DNA from: CAXMST01 sp963712765
Lineage (GTDB): Bacteria > Actinomycetota > Thermoleophilia > Solirubrobacterales > 70-9
Direction of reading: 5' to 3'
Assembly (NCBI GenBank): GCA_963712765.1
Contig: CAVQIX010000004.1
Location: forward strand, 496,001 to 560,000
Length of the DNA stretch: 64,000 nucleotides
Position 1 is the stretch's first letter. Every line of letters starts with the position of its first letter. Positions 8,137 through 16,907 of the stretch are shown in pieces. Below the pieces are notes generated by a model. The model saw only the letters and a list, made by a program, of their open reading frames with translations, was not told where the DNA came from and searched no databases. A program made the translations under genes and the position numbers.

Positions 8137-9609
8137 CTAGCCCTGCTCCCGCGCGACCCTGATCGTCTTCAGCGACCGGTCGCTGGCGCCGCGTACCTGT
8201 CCGCCGTGGGCGAGGGAGTCGGCGATGTAGTCGAGGGTGGCGCGGGTGAGGCGCTCGCCGGGCAGGACGTTGGGCACGCCGGGAGGGTATGCGGCGAGCG
8301 ACTCGGAGGCGATCCGTCCCTCGGCCTGATCGAAACCGACCACGTCCTGGGGGCCGAGGAAGGCCTGGCGCGGAGTCATCTCCGGAGGCCCCCACGGCGG
8401 TGGCGGTGCGAACGGCTTCTCCCGGAGGGCGTCGTCGCGCCGGACCCGTTCGGCGGCGTCGCGGAGGGCGTCGAGCAGTCTGGCCCCGCTCTCACCGACC
8501 GCCTCGCCAATCCCGAACACCGCGACGACGACGTTCTCGGCGTAGAGCTCGGGCCAGACATTGTGCTCTCCCTGGAGCACCTCGGCAATCGCATGGCCGG
8601 TCGCTCCCGTGCCGCGGACGTCGACGGTTAGCCGCAACGGATCCCAGGCGTGAACGCTGGGATGCTCGGCGATTCCCTCGTCGAGGACGTCCAGCCCATC
8701 GATCGCCCGGACCTCGTCGCGGAGCGCGTCGAGGGAGGCGATCGTCTCGGCAAGCAGCTCCTCGCCATCGACCGCGTTCTGGGATCGCGCCGCGTCGAGG
8801 GAGGCGGTCAGCAGGCCGCTGGGGCTGGTCGACTCGACCAGGGTCACGGCGCGGTCGAGGATCCGCTCGTCTACCCGTTCGGAGCCCTGGTGCAGGATCG
8901 CCGACTGCGTGATGCTTCCGCCCAGCTTGTGGACCGAGTTGAGGACGATGTCCGCGCCCTGGGAGAGGGCGTGCTCGGGGAGCTGGGGCGAGAAGGCGAG
9001 GTGCGCTCCCCACGACTCGTCGACGACCAGCGGCACCCCCCGGGAGTGTGCGACCTTCGCGAGCGAGGCGACGTCGGCCACCGCGCCGAAGTAGGTCGGC
9101 GAGACGGCCATCACCCCCACCGCCTCGGGCGCCTCGTCGAGGGCCTCCCGCAGCGTCGCGGGGTCGAGGCAGTGCGCAATCCCCATCTCGGCGTCGAGCT
9201 CGGGCGAGACGAAGGTGGGAGAGATGCCCGAGAGCACGAGGCCGTCGATGACCGAGGAGTGGACGTTGCGCTGGATCACGGCGCTATCCCCGAGATGGGC
9301 GAGCGCAATGCAGATCGCGTGGTTGCCGCCGGAGGCGCCGTTCGCCAGGAACCAGCTGCGGCGAGCCCCCCAGGCCTCGGCCGCCAGTCTCTGGGCCTGA
9401 TGGAACGGCGTCTGCAGTGGATCGGGCCCGATGTCAATCCCCTCGAGTCCGGCGGGCAGGTCGAGCAGCAGGGCATCGCGACCGATCGCCTCTAGGAGCC
9501 GGGGGTCCGCGCCCGCTCCGCCCTTGTGCCCGGGGATGTGGAACCGACCGGGATTGCTGTGGGCCCGCTTGAGCAGTGCGTCGAGGTAGGGCGTCTCGGT
9601 CTGATCCAC
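8137..9609 (-). CDS. speA: Orn/Lys/Arg decarboxylase, probably arginine decarboxylase
   Basis: 490 aa, fold-type I PLP enzyme of the Bacillus SpeA type. GRFHIPGHKGG opens the large domain, LANGASGGNHA binds the phosphate, VVDESWGAHLAF carries the ring-stacking Asp (about 198) and SVHKLGGSITQSA the PLP lysine (Lys228). The C-terminal domain ends with AAYPPGVPNVLPGERLT, the family closing motif. GTG start set by a TAAGTT box 6 bases upstream. First gene of a two-gene operon with agmatinase, which points to arginine rather than lysine or ornithine as substrate. Confidence 0.88.
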   Translation of the reverse strand: MDQTETPYLDALLKRAHSNPGRFHIPGHKGGAGADPRLLEAIGRDALLLDLPAGLEGIDIGPDPLQTPFHQAQRLAAEAWGARRSWFLANGASGGNHAICIALAHLGDSAVIQRNVHSSVIDGLVLSGISPTFVSPELDAEMGIAHCLDPATLREALDEAPEAVGVMAVSPTYFGAVADVASLAKVAHSRGVPLVVDESWGAHLAFSPQLPEHALSQGADIVLNSVHKLGGSITQSAILHQGSERVDERILDRAVTLVESTSPSGLLTASLDAARSQNAVDGEELLAETIASLDALRDEVRAIDGLDVLDEGIAEHPSVHAWDPLRLTVDVRGTGATGHAIAEVLQGEHNVWPELYAENVVVAVFGIGEAVGESGARLLDALRDAAERVRRDDALREKPFAPPPPWGPPEMTPRQAFLGPQDVVGFDQAEGRIASESLAAYPPGVPNVLPGERLTRATLDYIADSLAHGGQVRGASDRSLKTIRVAREQG

Positions 9610-9615
9610 GACGCC

Positions 9616-9621
9616 AACTTA
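9616..9621 (-). promoter_or_regulatory. -10 box, leaderless promoter of polyamine operon
   Basis: TAAGTT on the minus strand, 6 bases before the GTG at 9609. Confidence 0.5.
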
Positions 9622-9776
9622 CTCCTCCTCGTCCGAGATCCCGCCGGAGCCCAGCTCCGCTGCTAGCCTCCGGCCGTCGACGCAGATGCAAGACGACGAC
9701 CTCCCTCGAAGTATCGGCCGCCATGCCCCCTCTGGGAGCCGGGGGGCCTACGCCCGGCCGCTGCCGTCCGTAACCG

Positions 9777-9792
9777 GCTCGGCGCGCCGAGC
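9777..9792. promoter_or_regulatory. 16-bp perfect palindrome upstream of CNNM transporter
   Basis: GCTCGGCGCGCCGAGC ends 9 bases before the ATG at 9802. It sits where a repressor would block transcription. The rest of 9610-9801 shows nothing I recognise. Confidence 0.35.
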
Positions 9793-9801
9793 GTGTAGGC
9801 G

Positions 9802-11130
9802 ATGACATCGCTCGCGCTCGTCGCCCTGGTTGTCCTCGTTCTCGTCAACGGGTTCTTCGTCGCGGCCGAGTTCGCCCTGGTCCGGGTCCGCAGGGGGCGG
9901 ATCGAGGCGCTGGCCGCCGCGGGCGCGCGCGGGGCCGGCCAGGTGATCGAGCAGCTCGACCAGATCGACCGATACCTGGCCGCATGCCAGCTTGGAATCA
10001 CGATGGCCTCGCTGGGAATCGGCTTCCTCGGCGAGCCCGCGATCGCCGCCCTGATCGAGCCGGCGATCGAGGGCCCGGTCGGCGAAGGAGCCGCAGCCGC
10101 GATCGCCATCGGTCTCGCGTTCACGATCGCGACCGCTCTCCACATCACCGTCGGCGAGCAGGTTCCGAAGATGGTCGCGATCAATCGGGCCGAGAGCGCG
10201 TCGCGGATCATCGCTCGGCCGCTGCGAGCTTTCCGGCTGATCTCGGCTCCCTTCACCTGGGCCCTATCGGTCGCCTCCAACAAGATGGTGCGAATGTTCG
10301 GCGTCGATCCCGAGCGGATCGAGGAGCATCATGATGTCGACGACCTGCGCTCCCTGATCCAGGCCTCCGGCAGCCAGGGCGATATCGAGGAGAACGAGGC
10401 GACGATGCTCTCAGGTGTCTTCCACCTCCACGAGCAGGAGGCCCGCGAGGTGATGACCCCGATCCCCGCGGTGGTCACGGTCGATTCATCCGATACCGTC
10501 GAGGCGGCGCTGCAGCGCTGCGTCTCCTCGGGGCACACCCGCCTGGTCGTGATCGAGGACGACAATCGCGATCGGGTCCGCGGCCTGATCCACAACAACT
10601 CGATCGCCCGCCTCTACATGAACGCCGGAGCCGACGCCTCGATCGAGCCCGCGATCCGAGACGCGCCGGTAGTTCCAGAGACCAAGCCGCTCGACGACCT
10701 GCTTGCCGAGCTGCAGCGTCAACGCAGCTCGATGGCCGTGGTCGTCGACGAGTACGGACGCACGGTCGGCATCGCGACGGTCGAGGATATCCTCGAGGAG
10801 GTCGTCGGCGAGATCGAGGACGAGACCGACCCGCGGGCCGACTCGGTCCGCAAGCTCACCGACGGCGACTGGTACGTCCGCGGGCACGTCTCGCTCGGCG
10901 ACCTCGAGGACGCCGGCATCGAGCTCCCGGTCGAGACCGGCGCCTTCAACTCGGTCGGCGGCTATGTCTTCAGCGAGCTCGGCCGACGCCCCAAGCGCGG
11001 CGACGCGATCGACGCCGACGGCTACCGGATCCGGGTCGAGTCGGTTCGCGACAACCGGATCGTCGCGCTCCGGATCCACTCCCACCACAGCCCCGACCCT
11101 GAGCCCGAGGGCGACCCCGCCGACGACTGA
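9802..11130 (+). CDS. CNNM/CorC family transporter (hemolysin family, DUF21-CBS-CorC_HlyC)
   Basis: 442 aa. DUF21 membrane domain at residues about 1-190 (LVNGFFVAAEFALVRVRRGRIE, ITVGEQVPKMVAI), a CBS pair at about 210-335 (VMTPIPAVVTVDSSDTVEAAL, SSMAVVVDEYGRTVGIATVEDILEEVVGEIEDE) and a C-terminal CorC/HlyC domain (GAFNSVGGYVFSELGR). Characterised members are Mg2+ exporters or Co2+/Mg2+ efflux factors controlled by ATP binding to the CBS pair; the haemolysin label is historical. Single gene, preceded by a 16-bp palindrome. Confidence 0.9.
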   Translation: MTSLALVALVVLVLVNGFFVAAEFALVRVRRGRIEALAAAGARGAGQVIEQLDQIDRYLAACQLGITMASLGIGFLGEPAIAALIEPAIEGPVGEGAAAAIAIGLAFTIATALHITVGEQVPKMVAINRAESASRIIARPLRAFRLISAPFTWALSVASNKMVRMFGVDPERIEEHHDVDDLRSLIQASGSQGDIEENEATMLSGVFHLHEQEAREVMTPIPAVVTVDSSDTVEAALQRCVSSGHTRLVVIEDDNRDRVRGLIHNNSIARLYMNAGADASIEPAIRDAPVVPETKPLDDLLAELQRQRSSMAVVVDEYGRTVGIATVEDILEEVVGEIEDETDPRADSVRKLTDGDWYVRGHVSLGDLEDAGIELPVETGAFNSVGGYVFSELGRRPKRGDAIDADGYRIRVESVRDNRIVALRIHSHHSPDPEPEGDPADD

Positions 11131-11245
11131 GCGCGGCGGGCCCGATCGCTCTCACAAGTCCTCGCAGTTTGCGGATTCGGGGGCCGCTTCCGTCCGTCGG
11201 CGCTCGTAGCGTGCGGCACATACGCGGGAGAGTGAGGAGGTCCCG

Positions 11246-11536
11246 ATGTGGACGGTGCGTTTGTCGGATAAGCAGCTTGAGGTATTGAAGGCGCTGCTCG
11301 CCGAGCAGGAGCACCTCGGGCCGGCGCTGTCGAGATCGCTCGAATCGCTCGAGTTCGCCCGCTGGGACGAGCTTCCCGAGGCCGAGCTGCCGTGGCCCGA
11401 CGTGACCCAGGAGGCGGCTGCGCAGGGGGTCTCCGAGGCCGACGTAGTCTGGGACCTCTGTGGAAAGCGGGCGCGACACCAGGCGCCCGAGGCCCGCCGG
11501 CAGGGCAAGCGCGCTCGCCGCACCGCCTCGAAGTAG
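11246..11536 (+). CDS. small conserved-looking protein of unknown function
   Basis: 96 aa. No family recognised. Codon use matches the neighbours and a strong GAGGAGG site lies 6 bases before the ATG, so it is very likely real. The N-terminal part is predicted helical (LSDKQLEVLKALLAEQEHLG), the centre acidic, the C-terminus strongly basic (RRQGKRARRTASK). It could be a nucleic-acid-binding or adaptor protein; this is only inference. Monocistronic. Confidence 0.7.
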   Translation: MWTVRLSDKQLEVLKALLAEQEHLGPALSRSLESLEFARWDELPEAELPWPDVTQEAAAQGVSEADVVWDLCGKRARHQAPEARRQGKRARRTASK

Positions 11537-11640
11537 CGCGGCATCACTGCACACCGGAGCTTCGTCGGGAATTGGTGATCGTATAGGTCACCAGATCCAG
11601 ACCAAGGCGCTGGATGACCTGGTTTCTGCGTCCTCCAGAC

Positions 11641-11684
11641 GGACCCACGCACCCGCTACCTAGGACCCACGCACCCGCTGCCTA
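11641..11684. repeat. 22-bp tandem repeat, two copies
   Basis: GGACCCACGCACCCGCTRCCTA at 11641-11662 and 11663-11684, one mismatch (A/G). The second copy supplies the stop codon of the dehydrogenase gene on the minus strand. Nothing else is recognised in 11537-11640. Confidence 0.9.
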
Positions 11685-12506
11685 GTACTCGTAGAAGCCG
11701 CGGCCGCTCTTGCGGCCGAGGTGGCCGTCGCCGATCATCTGGATCAGCCTTCCCGGGGACCCGTGCGCGGCGTCGCCGCTGTCGGCGTAGAGGCTCTCGC
11801 CGATCGCCACGGCGACGTCGAGGCCGACGAAATCGAGCAGACGCAGCGGGCCCATCGGCTGACCAGCTCCCAGTGTCATGCAGGCGTCGACCTCCTCGGG
11901 GTCCATGCCGGTCCTCTCCAGCAGCCTGACGGCGTCGAAGAGGAAGGGAAAGAGCAGCCTGTTGACGACGAAGCCCGGCTCGTCAGGGACCTCGACCGCC
12001 CGTTTGCCCAGCGCCTTACAGAACGCTCGGGCTCGCTGCGGCGCGCCATCGGCGAGTGCGTCCGGGAGGCAGAGCTCCACCAACTCCATCCGATGCACGG
12101 GATTGAAGACATGCATCCCGTAGAAACGCTCCGGTGCGCCGATCCGCCCCGCAAGCTCGGCGATCATCAGCGATGAGGTCGTGGTCGCCAGGTCCGCGTC
12201 GGCGCAGGCGGCGGCGAGCTCGGAGTGGACGCGGGCCTTGATCTCGGGGTCCTCGGTGACCGCTTCGACAATCAGATCGCATCCCACCAGGTCCGCGACG
12301 TCGGTCGTCACCCGGAGCCGGCCGGCGTCCGCCCCGTCGACCTTCCGGCAGAGCTTCTCGACGTTCTCCTCGGCCCGCCAGGCCGAGCCGTCGCTCCGGG
12401 CCAGCAGGCGGACCTCGCCCAGGGCGGTCGCGCTCGCGGCCAGGCCGCAGGCGATCGTGCCGCTTCCGGCCACGCCGGGGCTGAGATATCCGTTCTCTAC
12501 GGTCAC
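11682..12506 (-). CDS. 3-hydroxyacyl-CoA dehydrogenase family protein
   Basis: 274 aa, about the length of 3-hydroxybutyryl-CoA dehydrogenase. NAD-binding Rossmann motif GVAGSGTIACGLA at residues 11-23; DLIVEAVTED; catalytic His in GMHVFNPVHRMELVE; GFVVNRLLFPFLFDAVRLLE and the C-terminal GPLRLLDFVGLDVA and GRKSGRGFYEY. It oxidises (S)-3-hydroxyacyl-CoA to the 3-ketoacyl-CoA or runs the reverse reaction in butyrate/PHB-type routes. Divergent from the thiolase gene, the next enzyme in the same chemistry. The stop codon lies in a tandem repeat. Confidence 0.88.
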   Translation of the reverse strand: MTVENGYLSPGVAGSGTIACGLAASATALGEVRLLARSDGSAWRAEENVEKLCRKVDGADAGRLRVTTDVADLVGCDLIVEAVTEDPEIKARVHSELAAACADADLATTTSSLMIAELAGRIGAPERFYGMHVFNPVHRMELVELCLPDALADGAPQRARAFCKALGKRAVEVPDEPGFVVNRLLFPFLFDAVRLLERTGMDPEEVDACMTLGAGQPMGPLRLLDFVGLDVAVAIGESLYADSGDAAHGSPGRLIQMIGDGHLGRKSGRGFYEY

Positions 12507-12515
12507 GAAGCCTGC

Positions 12516-12521
12516 GGTCTA
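12516..12521 (-). promoter_or_regulatory. candidate -10 box of dehydrogenase gene
   Basis: TAGACC on the minus strand, 9 bases before the GTG at 12506. Last base departs from the TAnnnT pattern, so weaker than the others. Confidence 0.3.
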
Positions 12522-12574
12522 TCAGTTCGTCGCGAGTCGGTGATCGCCGGCATCTGCGTGGAGGTCGAGTCTGG

Positions 12575-12601
12575 CTGACAGGCCAGTCAATCGGCTATGG
12601 T
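12575..12601 (+). promoter_or_regulatory. candidate promoter with overlapping operator for thiolase gene
   Basis: CTGACA (12575-12580), 15-base spacer, TATGGT (12596-12601). The near-palindrome TGACAGGCCAGTCA (12576-12589; 12 of 14 positions symmetric) overlaps the -35. Such sites are typical for TetR-type acyl-CoA regulators, but which one is unknown. Confidence 0.4.
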
Positions 12602-12643
12602 CGGATCGAAGGCATCTGTCCCGCGGAAGCAGGAGGGTTACGA

Positions 12644-13822
<1,179 letters not shown>

Positions 13823-13829
13823 CTCCCGG

Positions 13830-15200
13830 TCAGTCCGGCTTCAGCGCCTCGGCCTCCAGCTCTCCGGCTCGGTGGCCGAGCAGATAGTTGATCCCCCAGA
13901 TCGCGACCCCGAGCAGGAGCAGGAGGCAGGCGCGGAGGAAGATCTCGGCCTCATTGTCGACGATCAGGGCGATCGAGACGATCGCCCCCAGGGCTGGGAG
14001 CACGGTCGGGGCGCGGAAGTGCTCGTGATCGACCTCGTCGCCCCTGAGAACGAGGACGGAGACGTTGACGATCGCAAAGACAGCGAGCAGCAACATCACC
14101 GTGGTGTCGGCGAGTGAGCCCAGTTCGCCGGTCGAGACGAGGATCATGGCGAGGATCGTCGTGAACAAGATCGCCGTCCACGGGGTGCGCCGCCCGCTGA
14201 GGACGTGCCCGAAGGCCTTCGGCACGATGCCCTGCTCCGACATCCCGTAGACGAGTCGCGAGGCCATGATCATGTTGATCAGGGCGCCGTTCGCCAGCGC
14301 GAAGAGAGTGATCACCGCGAACAGCTTGCTGGGGATCCCCAGCGGGCCCTGCTTGACCACCTCGAGCAGGGGGGCGCTGGATCGGCCCAGGTCCCCGGTC
14401 GGGACGACCGCCGAGGCCATGAAGGTGACCGCCAGATAGATCATGCCCGCGATCGCGAGCGCCGTGAACAGCGCCTTCGGGTAGGTGACGCTGGGTCGCT
14501 TGACCTCCTCTGCGACGTTGACGGAGTCCTCGAATCCGATCAGCGCATAGAACGCCAGCCCCGCTCCCGAGAGGACCGCGAAGAAGACGGAAGTGCCCTC
14601 CTTGAACTCGAGGTTCCGGGATGGCTCGGCAGTGCCGTCCCCGAAGGCCGCGATGCCGATCACCACGATCAGGAGCAGTCCGAGGATCTCGATCAGCGTG
14701 AACAGCGCGTTCAGGGTCATCGATTCCGAGATCCCGCGCAGGTTGATCGCGCCGATCACGACCATGAACAGGATCGCGACCGGGATCACAGGGACGCTGA
14801 CGAACTCCGCGAGCGGGTCGCCCGAGAACGCCCGTGCAAGCGCAGCGGCCGAGGTGATCCCCGATGCCATCACCGCGAAGGCGACCATGAAGGTGAGGAA
14901 GGGGCGCCTGTACGCCTTGTTGACGTAGAGGGCCGCTCCCGCGGCCCGCGGGTACTTCGAGACGAGCTCGGCGTAGGCGAACGCAGTCAGCGTGGCGAGG
15001 AGGAAAGCGGCGAGGAAGGAGGCCCAGATCGCGCCACCGACCTCGTTTCCAACCTCACCGACGAGGGCATAGATGCCGCCGCCGAGCATGTCTCCGACGA
15101 TGAAGAGCAGCAGCAGCGGGCCGCCGATCCGGCGCGCCAGTCTCGTCCTCTCCTCGCCGTATGCGCTTGAGCTCGGCTCCCCGGAGGCGGACCTGGTCAC
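13830..15200 (-). CDS. APC family amino acid permease
   Basis: 456 aa, about 12 transmembrane helices. N-terminal helix 1 carries the substrate-binding break GDMLGGGIYALVGEVG; ALIGFEDSVNVAEEVKRP is the helix-6 signature region of basic/neutral amino acid permeases; SRLVYGMSEQGIVPKAFG is the conserved cytoplasmic loop. Substrate is unknown. The GTG start lies 12 bases after the upstream metallo-hydrolase stop, so it is the last gene of the 16878-13830 operon; no Shine-Dalgarno. Confidence 0.9.
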   Translation of the reverse strand: MTRSASGEPSSSAYGEERTRLARRIGGPLLLLFIVGDMLGGGIYALVGEVGNEVGGAIWASFLAAFLLATLTAFAYAELVSKYPRAAGAALYVNKAYRRPFLTFMVAFAVMASGITSAAALARAFSGDPLAEFVSVPVIPVAILFMVVIGAINLRGISESMTLNALFTLIEILGLLLIVVIGIAAFGDGTAEPSRNLEFKEGTSVFFAVLSGAGLAFYALIGFEDSVNVAEEVKRPSVTYPKALFTALAIAGMIYLAVTFMASAVVPTGDLGRSSAPLLEVVKQGPLGIPSKLFAVITLFALANGALINMIMASRLVYGMSEQGIVPKAFGHVLSGRRTPWTAILFTTILAMILVSTGELGSLADTTVMLLLAVFAIVNVSVLVLRGDEVDHEHFRAPTVLPALGAIVSIALIVDNEAEIFLRACLLLLLGVAIWGINYLLGHRAGELEAEALKPD

Positions 15201-15212
15201 AACTCGATCCGT

Positions 15213-15872
15213 TCAGAAGGAGGCGACGAGCTCCTGCAGCTGCGCAAGATCCGAGGTCGGGGGCCCGTGCCCAGGGCACATCAGAGCCGGCTCGAGCTCG
15301 GCCAGCGTCCGGATCGAGCGGCGGTTCTCATCGGGGTCGAGGGTGAACATGCCCGGCGGCTCGCCTATGCGCCTGCGTCCGGTGAGGAAGTCGACGTTGT
15401 TGATCACGTCGCCGCAGATCGCGACCCGGTCGGAGCGGCGGAAGTAGATCACCTCCCCTGGGGCGTGCCCGGGAGCGTGGATGACCTCGAAGCCCGCGAC
15501 CTCGTCCCCTTCCTCGAGGACCCGCCCGACCGGATGGGGCGGTCCTTCCCAGGCGCCGCCGATCAGGCGGTTCAGGAGGTTGTCGGGGTGGGCCCGCTGC
15601 ACCGGCGCCCGGCCCTCCATCGCGTCGACGTCCGCTGCGTGGCAGGCGAGCGGCACCCCGCGCGCCTCACACACCGCCTTCGCCACACCCTGGTGGTCGG
15701 GGTGGACGTGGGTGAGCGCCACCAGCGAGAGCGGCCGATCCTCGATCTGGCCGAGGATCCGGCGGCGAGCGAACCGCGTAGCGGCGTCGATCAGGACGTC
15801 GCCGATCATGTAGACGTTGATCGCGTTGTTGAAGCCGCGGAGCTTCCAGACGCCTGGGGCGAGCTGCCTCAC
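15213..15872 (-). CDS. metallo-beta-lactamase fold hydrolase
   Basis: 219 aa from the GTG at 15872, which overlaps the upstream TGA (GTGA), indicating translational coupling. A longer reading upstream is only an antisense-like extension. MBL motifs: NVYMIGDVLIDAATR, metal-binding THVHPDHQG (HxHxDH), APGHAPGEVIYF and CGDVINN, and a final His in MCPGHGPP. Glyoxalase II-like; the substrate is unknown. Sits between a methyltransferase and a permease. Confidence 0.85.
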   Translation of the reverse strand: MRQLAPGVWKLRGFNNAINVYMIGDVLIDAATRFARRRILGQIEDRPLSLVALTHVHPDHQGVAKAVCEARGVPLACHAADVDAMEGRAPVQRAHPDNLLNRLIGGAWEGPPHPVGRVLEEGDEVAGFEVIHAPGHAPGEVIYFRRSDRVAICGDVINNVDFLTGRRRIGEPPGMFTLDPDENRRSIRTLAELEPALMCPGHGPPTSDLAQLQELVASF

Positions 15873-16597
15873 GAGGCCAGCCTTGCTCCGACGAACTGGA
15901 CCAGGCCCGAGACCCGCTGGTGGATCTCGCCGTAGTCGTGCATCTGCAGCGCCGCGACGACCTCCTCCCGCTCGAAGACCCGCAGGCCGCTGGCGCGCTC
16001 GATCACCGGCTTCAGGGGGGGAAGGGTGACCTGCCGGCGGATTGAGGTCATCAGAGCGAGGCGACCGCCGGGAGCAAGCACGCGGGTCATCTCCGCGATC
16101 GCGTCGTGAGGTTCCGCGAAGAGGTGGAGCGCTGCGAAACAGCAGACCGCGTCGAAGCAGCCGTCCGCGAAGGGCAGGCCGGTGGCGTCGGCGCGGACGA
16201 GGGCGACGTTCTCCAGCTCCGCCCGCTCGTTGTCGCGGCATCCCTTGGCGAGCATCGTCTCGGAGGCATCGACTCCGACCGCGAGTCCCTCAGAACCGAT
16301 CGCGCCGGCGAAGGCGCGCGTGAAGGTGGCGGGCCCGCAGGCGACGTCGAGAACCCGGTGGCCCGTCTGAAGTCCGAGCAGCAGCCGGGCGATGCGGATC
16401 TCCTCATCCATGCCGGGCCCAGTGGCGCCCTTGAACAGCCGCCCCAGCGCGGGCCGCCACCAGCGCTCGTAGATCGCCGGGACGAGGCTGGTCAGCATCA
16501 GGTCCTGGCTGGGGCCGGTGCTTTGCAGATCCTCGCCGAGCAGGTCCCAGTAACCCTCCTCGGTAGCCTCGGCCCGCCGCCGCGCGGCATCTGTCAT
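15869..16597 (-). CDS. class I SAM-dependent methyltransferase (UbiE/MenG-like)
   Basis: 242 aa from the ATG at 16597; a TTG overlapping the upstream stop at 16627 is an alternative. Motif I is HRVLDVACGPATFTRAFA, motif II VALVRADATGLPFADGCFDAVCCFAALHLF, followed by ARVLAPGGRLALMT-type sequence (TRVLAPGGRLALMTS). It resembles arsenite- or quinone-type small-molecule methyltransferases, with the substrate unresolved. The gene overlaps the MBL hydrolase start by 4 bases. Confidence 0.85.
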   Translation of the reverse strand: MTDAARRRAEATEEGYWDLLGEDLQSTGPSQDLMLTSLVPAIYERWWRPALGRLFKGATGPGMDEEIRIARLLLGLQTGHRVLDVACGPATFTRAFAGAIGSEGLAVGVDASETMLAKGCRDNERAELENVALVRADATGLPFADGCFDAVCCFAALHLFAEPHDAIAEMTRVLAPGGRLALMTSIRRQVTLPPLKPVIERASGLRVFEREEVVAALQMHDYGEIHQRVSGLVQFVGARLAS

Positions 16598-16626
16598 CAG
16601 ACCCAGGACACGCTGGTCCTGAGCGC

Positions 16627-16878
16627 TCAAAGAGGGCTCCCGGGACCCGGTCCCCGCGGCTCGCCGGTGTTGTCGGCGAGCTCGGTCAGCCTCCTGACCT
16701 CGCGCTCGCCCTCGACCCTCGCAGGGTCGTTCTCCGGCAGCCCCTCGATCAGTCGCTCGATCCGATTGCGGATCTGCAGCGCGAAGTGGGGTGTCGCCGG
16801 GCCAGTCAGGGCTCGGATGTCCTCGACGGTCACGGCTCGGGAGGGATCCAGTCGGTGGGCGCTCTCGGCTTCGCTCAT
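16627..16878 (-). CDS. small hypothetical protein, first gene of methyltransferase operon
   Basis: 83 aa. No family recognised. Mostly helical and charged (VTVEDIRALTG, FALQIRNRIERLIEGLP, VRRLTELADN), with a Pro/Gly tail. Reality is supported by a TAGGCT box 8 bases before the ATG, matching the leaderless pattern of this genome, and by its stop lying next to the methyltransferase start. May be a regulatory partner of the operon; unproven. Confidence 0.6.
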   Translation of the reverse strand: MSEAESAHRLDPSRAVTVEDIRALTGPATPHFALQIRNRIERLIEGLPENDPARVEGEREVRRLTELADNTGEPRGPGPGSPL

Positions 16879-16886
16879 CTGCAGGG

Positions 16887-16892
16887 AGCCTA
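16887..16892 (-). promoter_or_regulatory. -10 box, leaderless promoter of 83-aa gene operon
   Basis: TAGGCT on the minus strand, 8 bases before the ATG at 16878. Confidence 0.5.
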
Positions 16893-16907
16893 TCCACCCG
16901 CCCCGGA

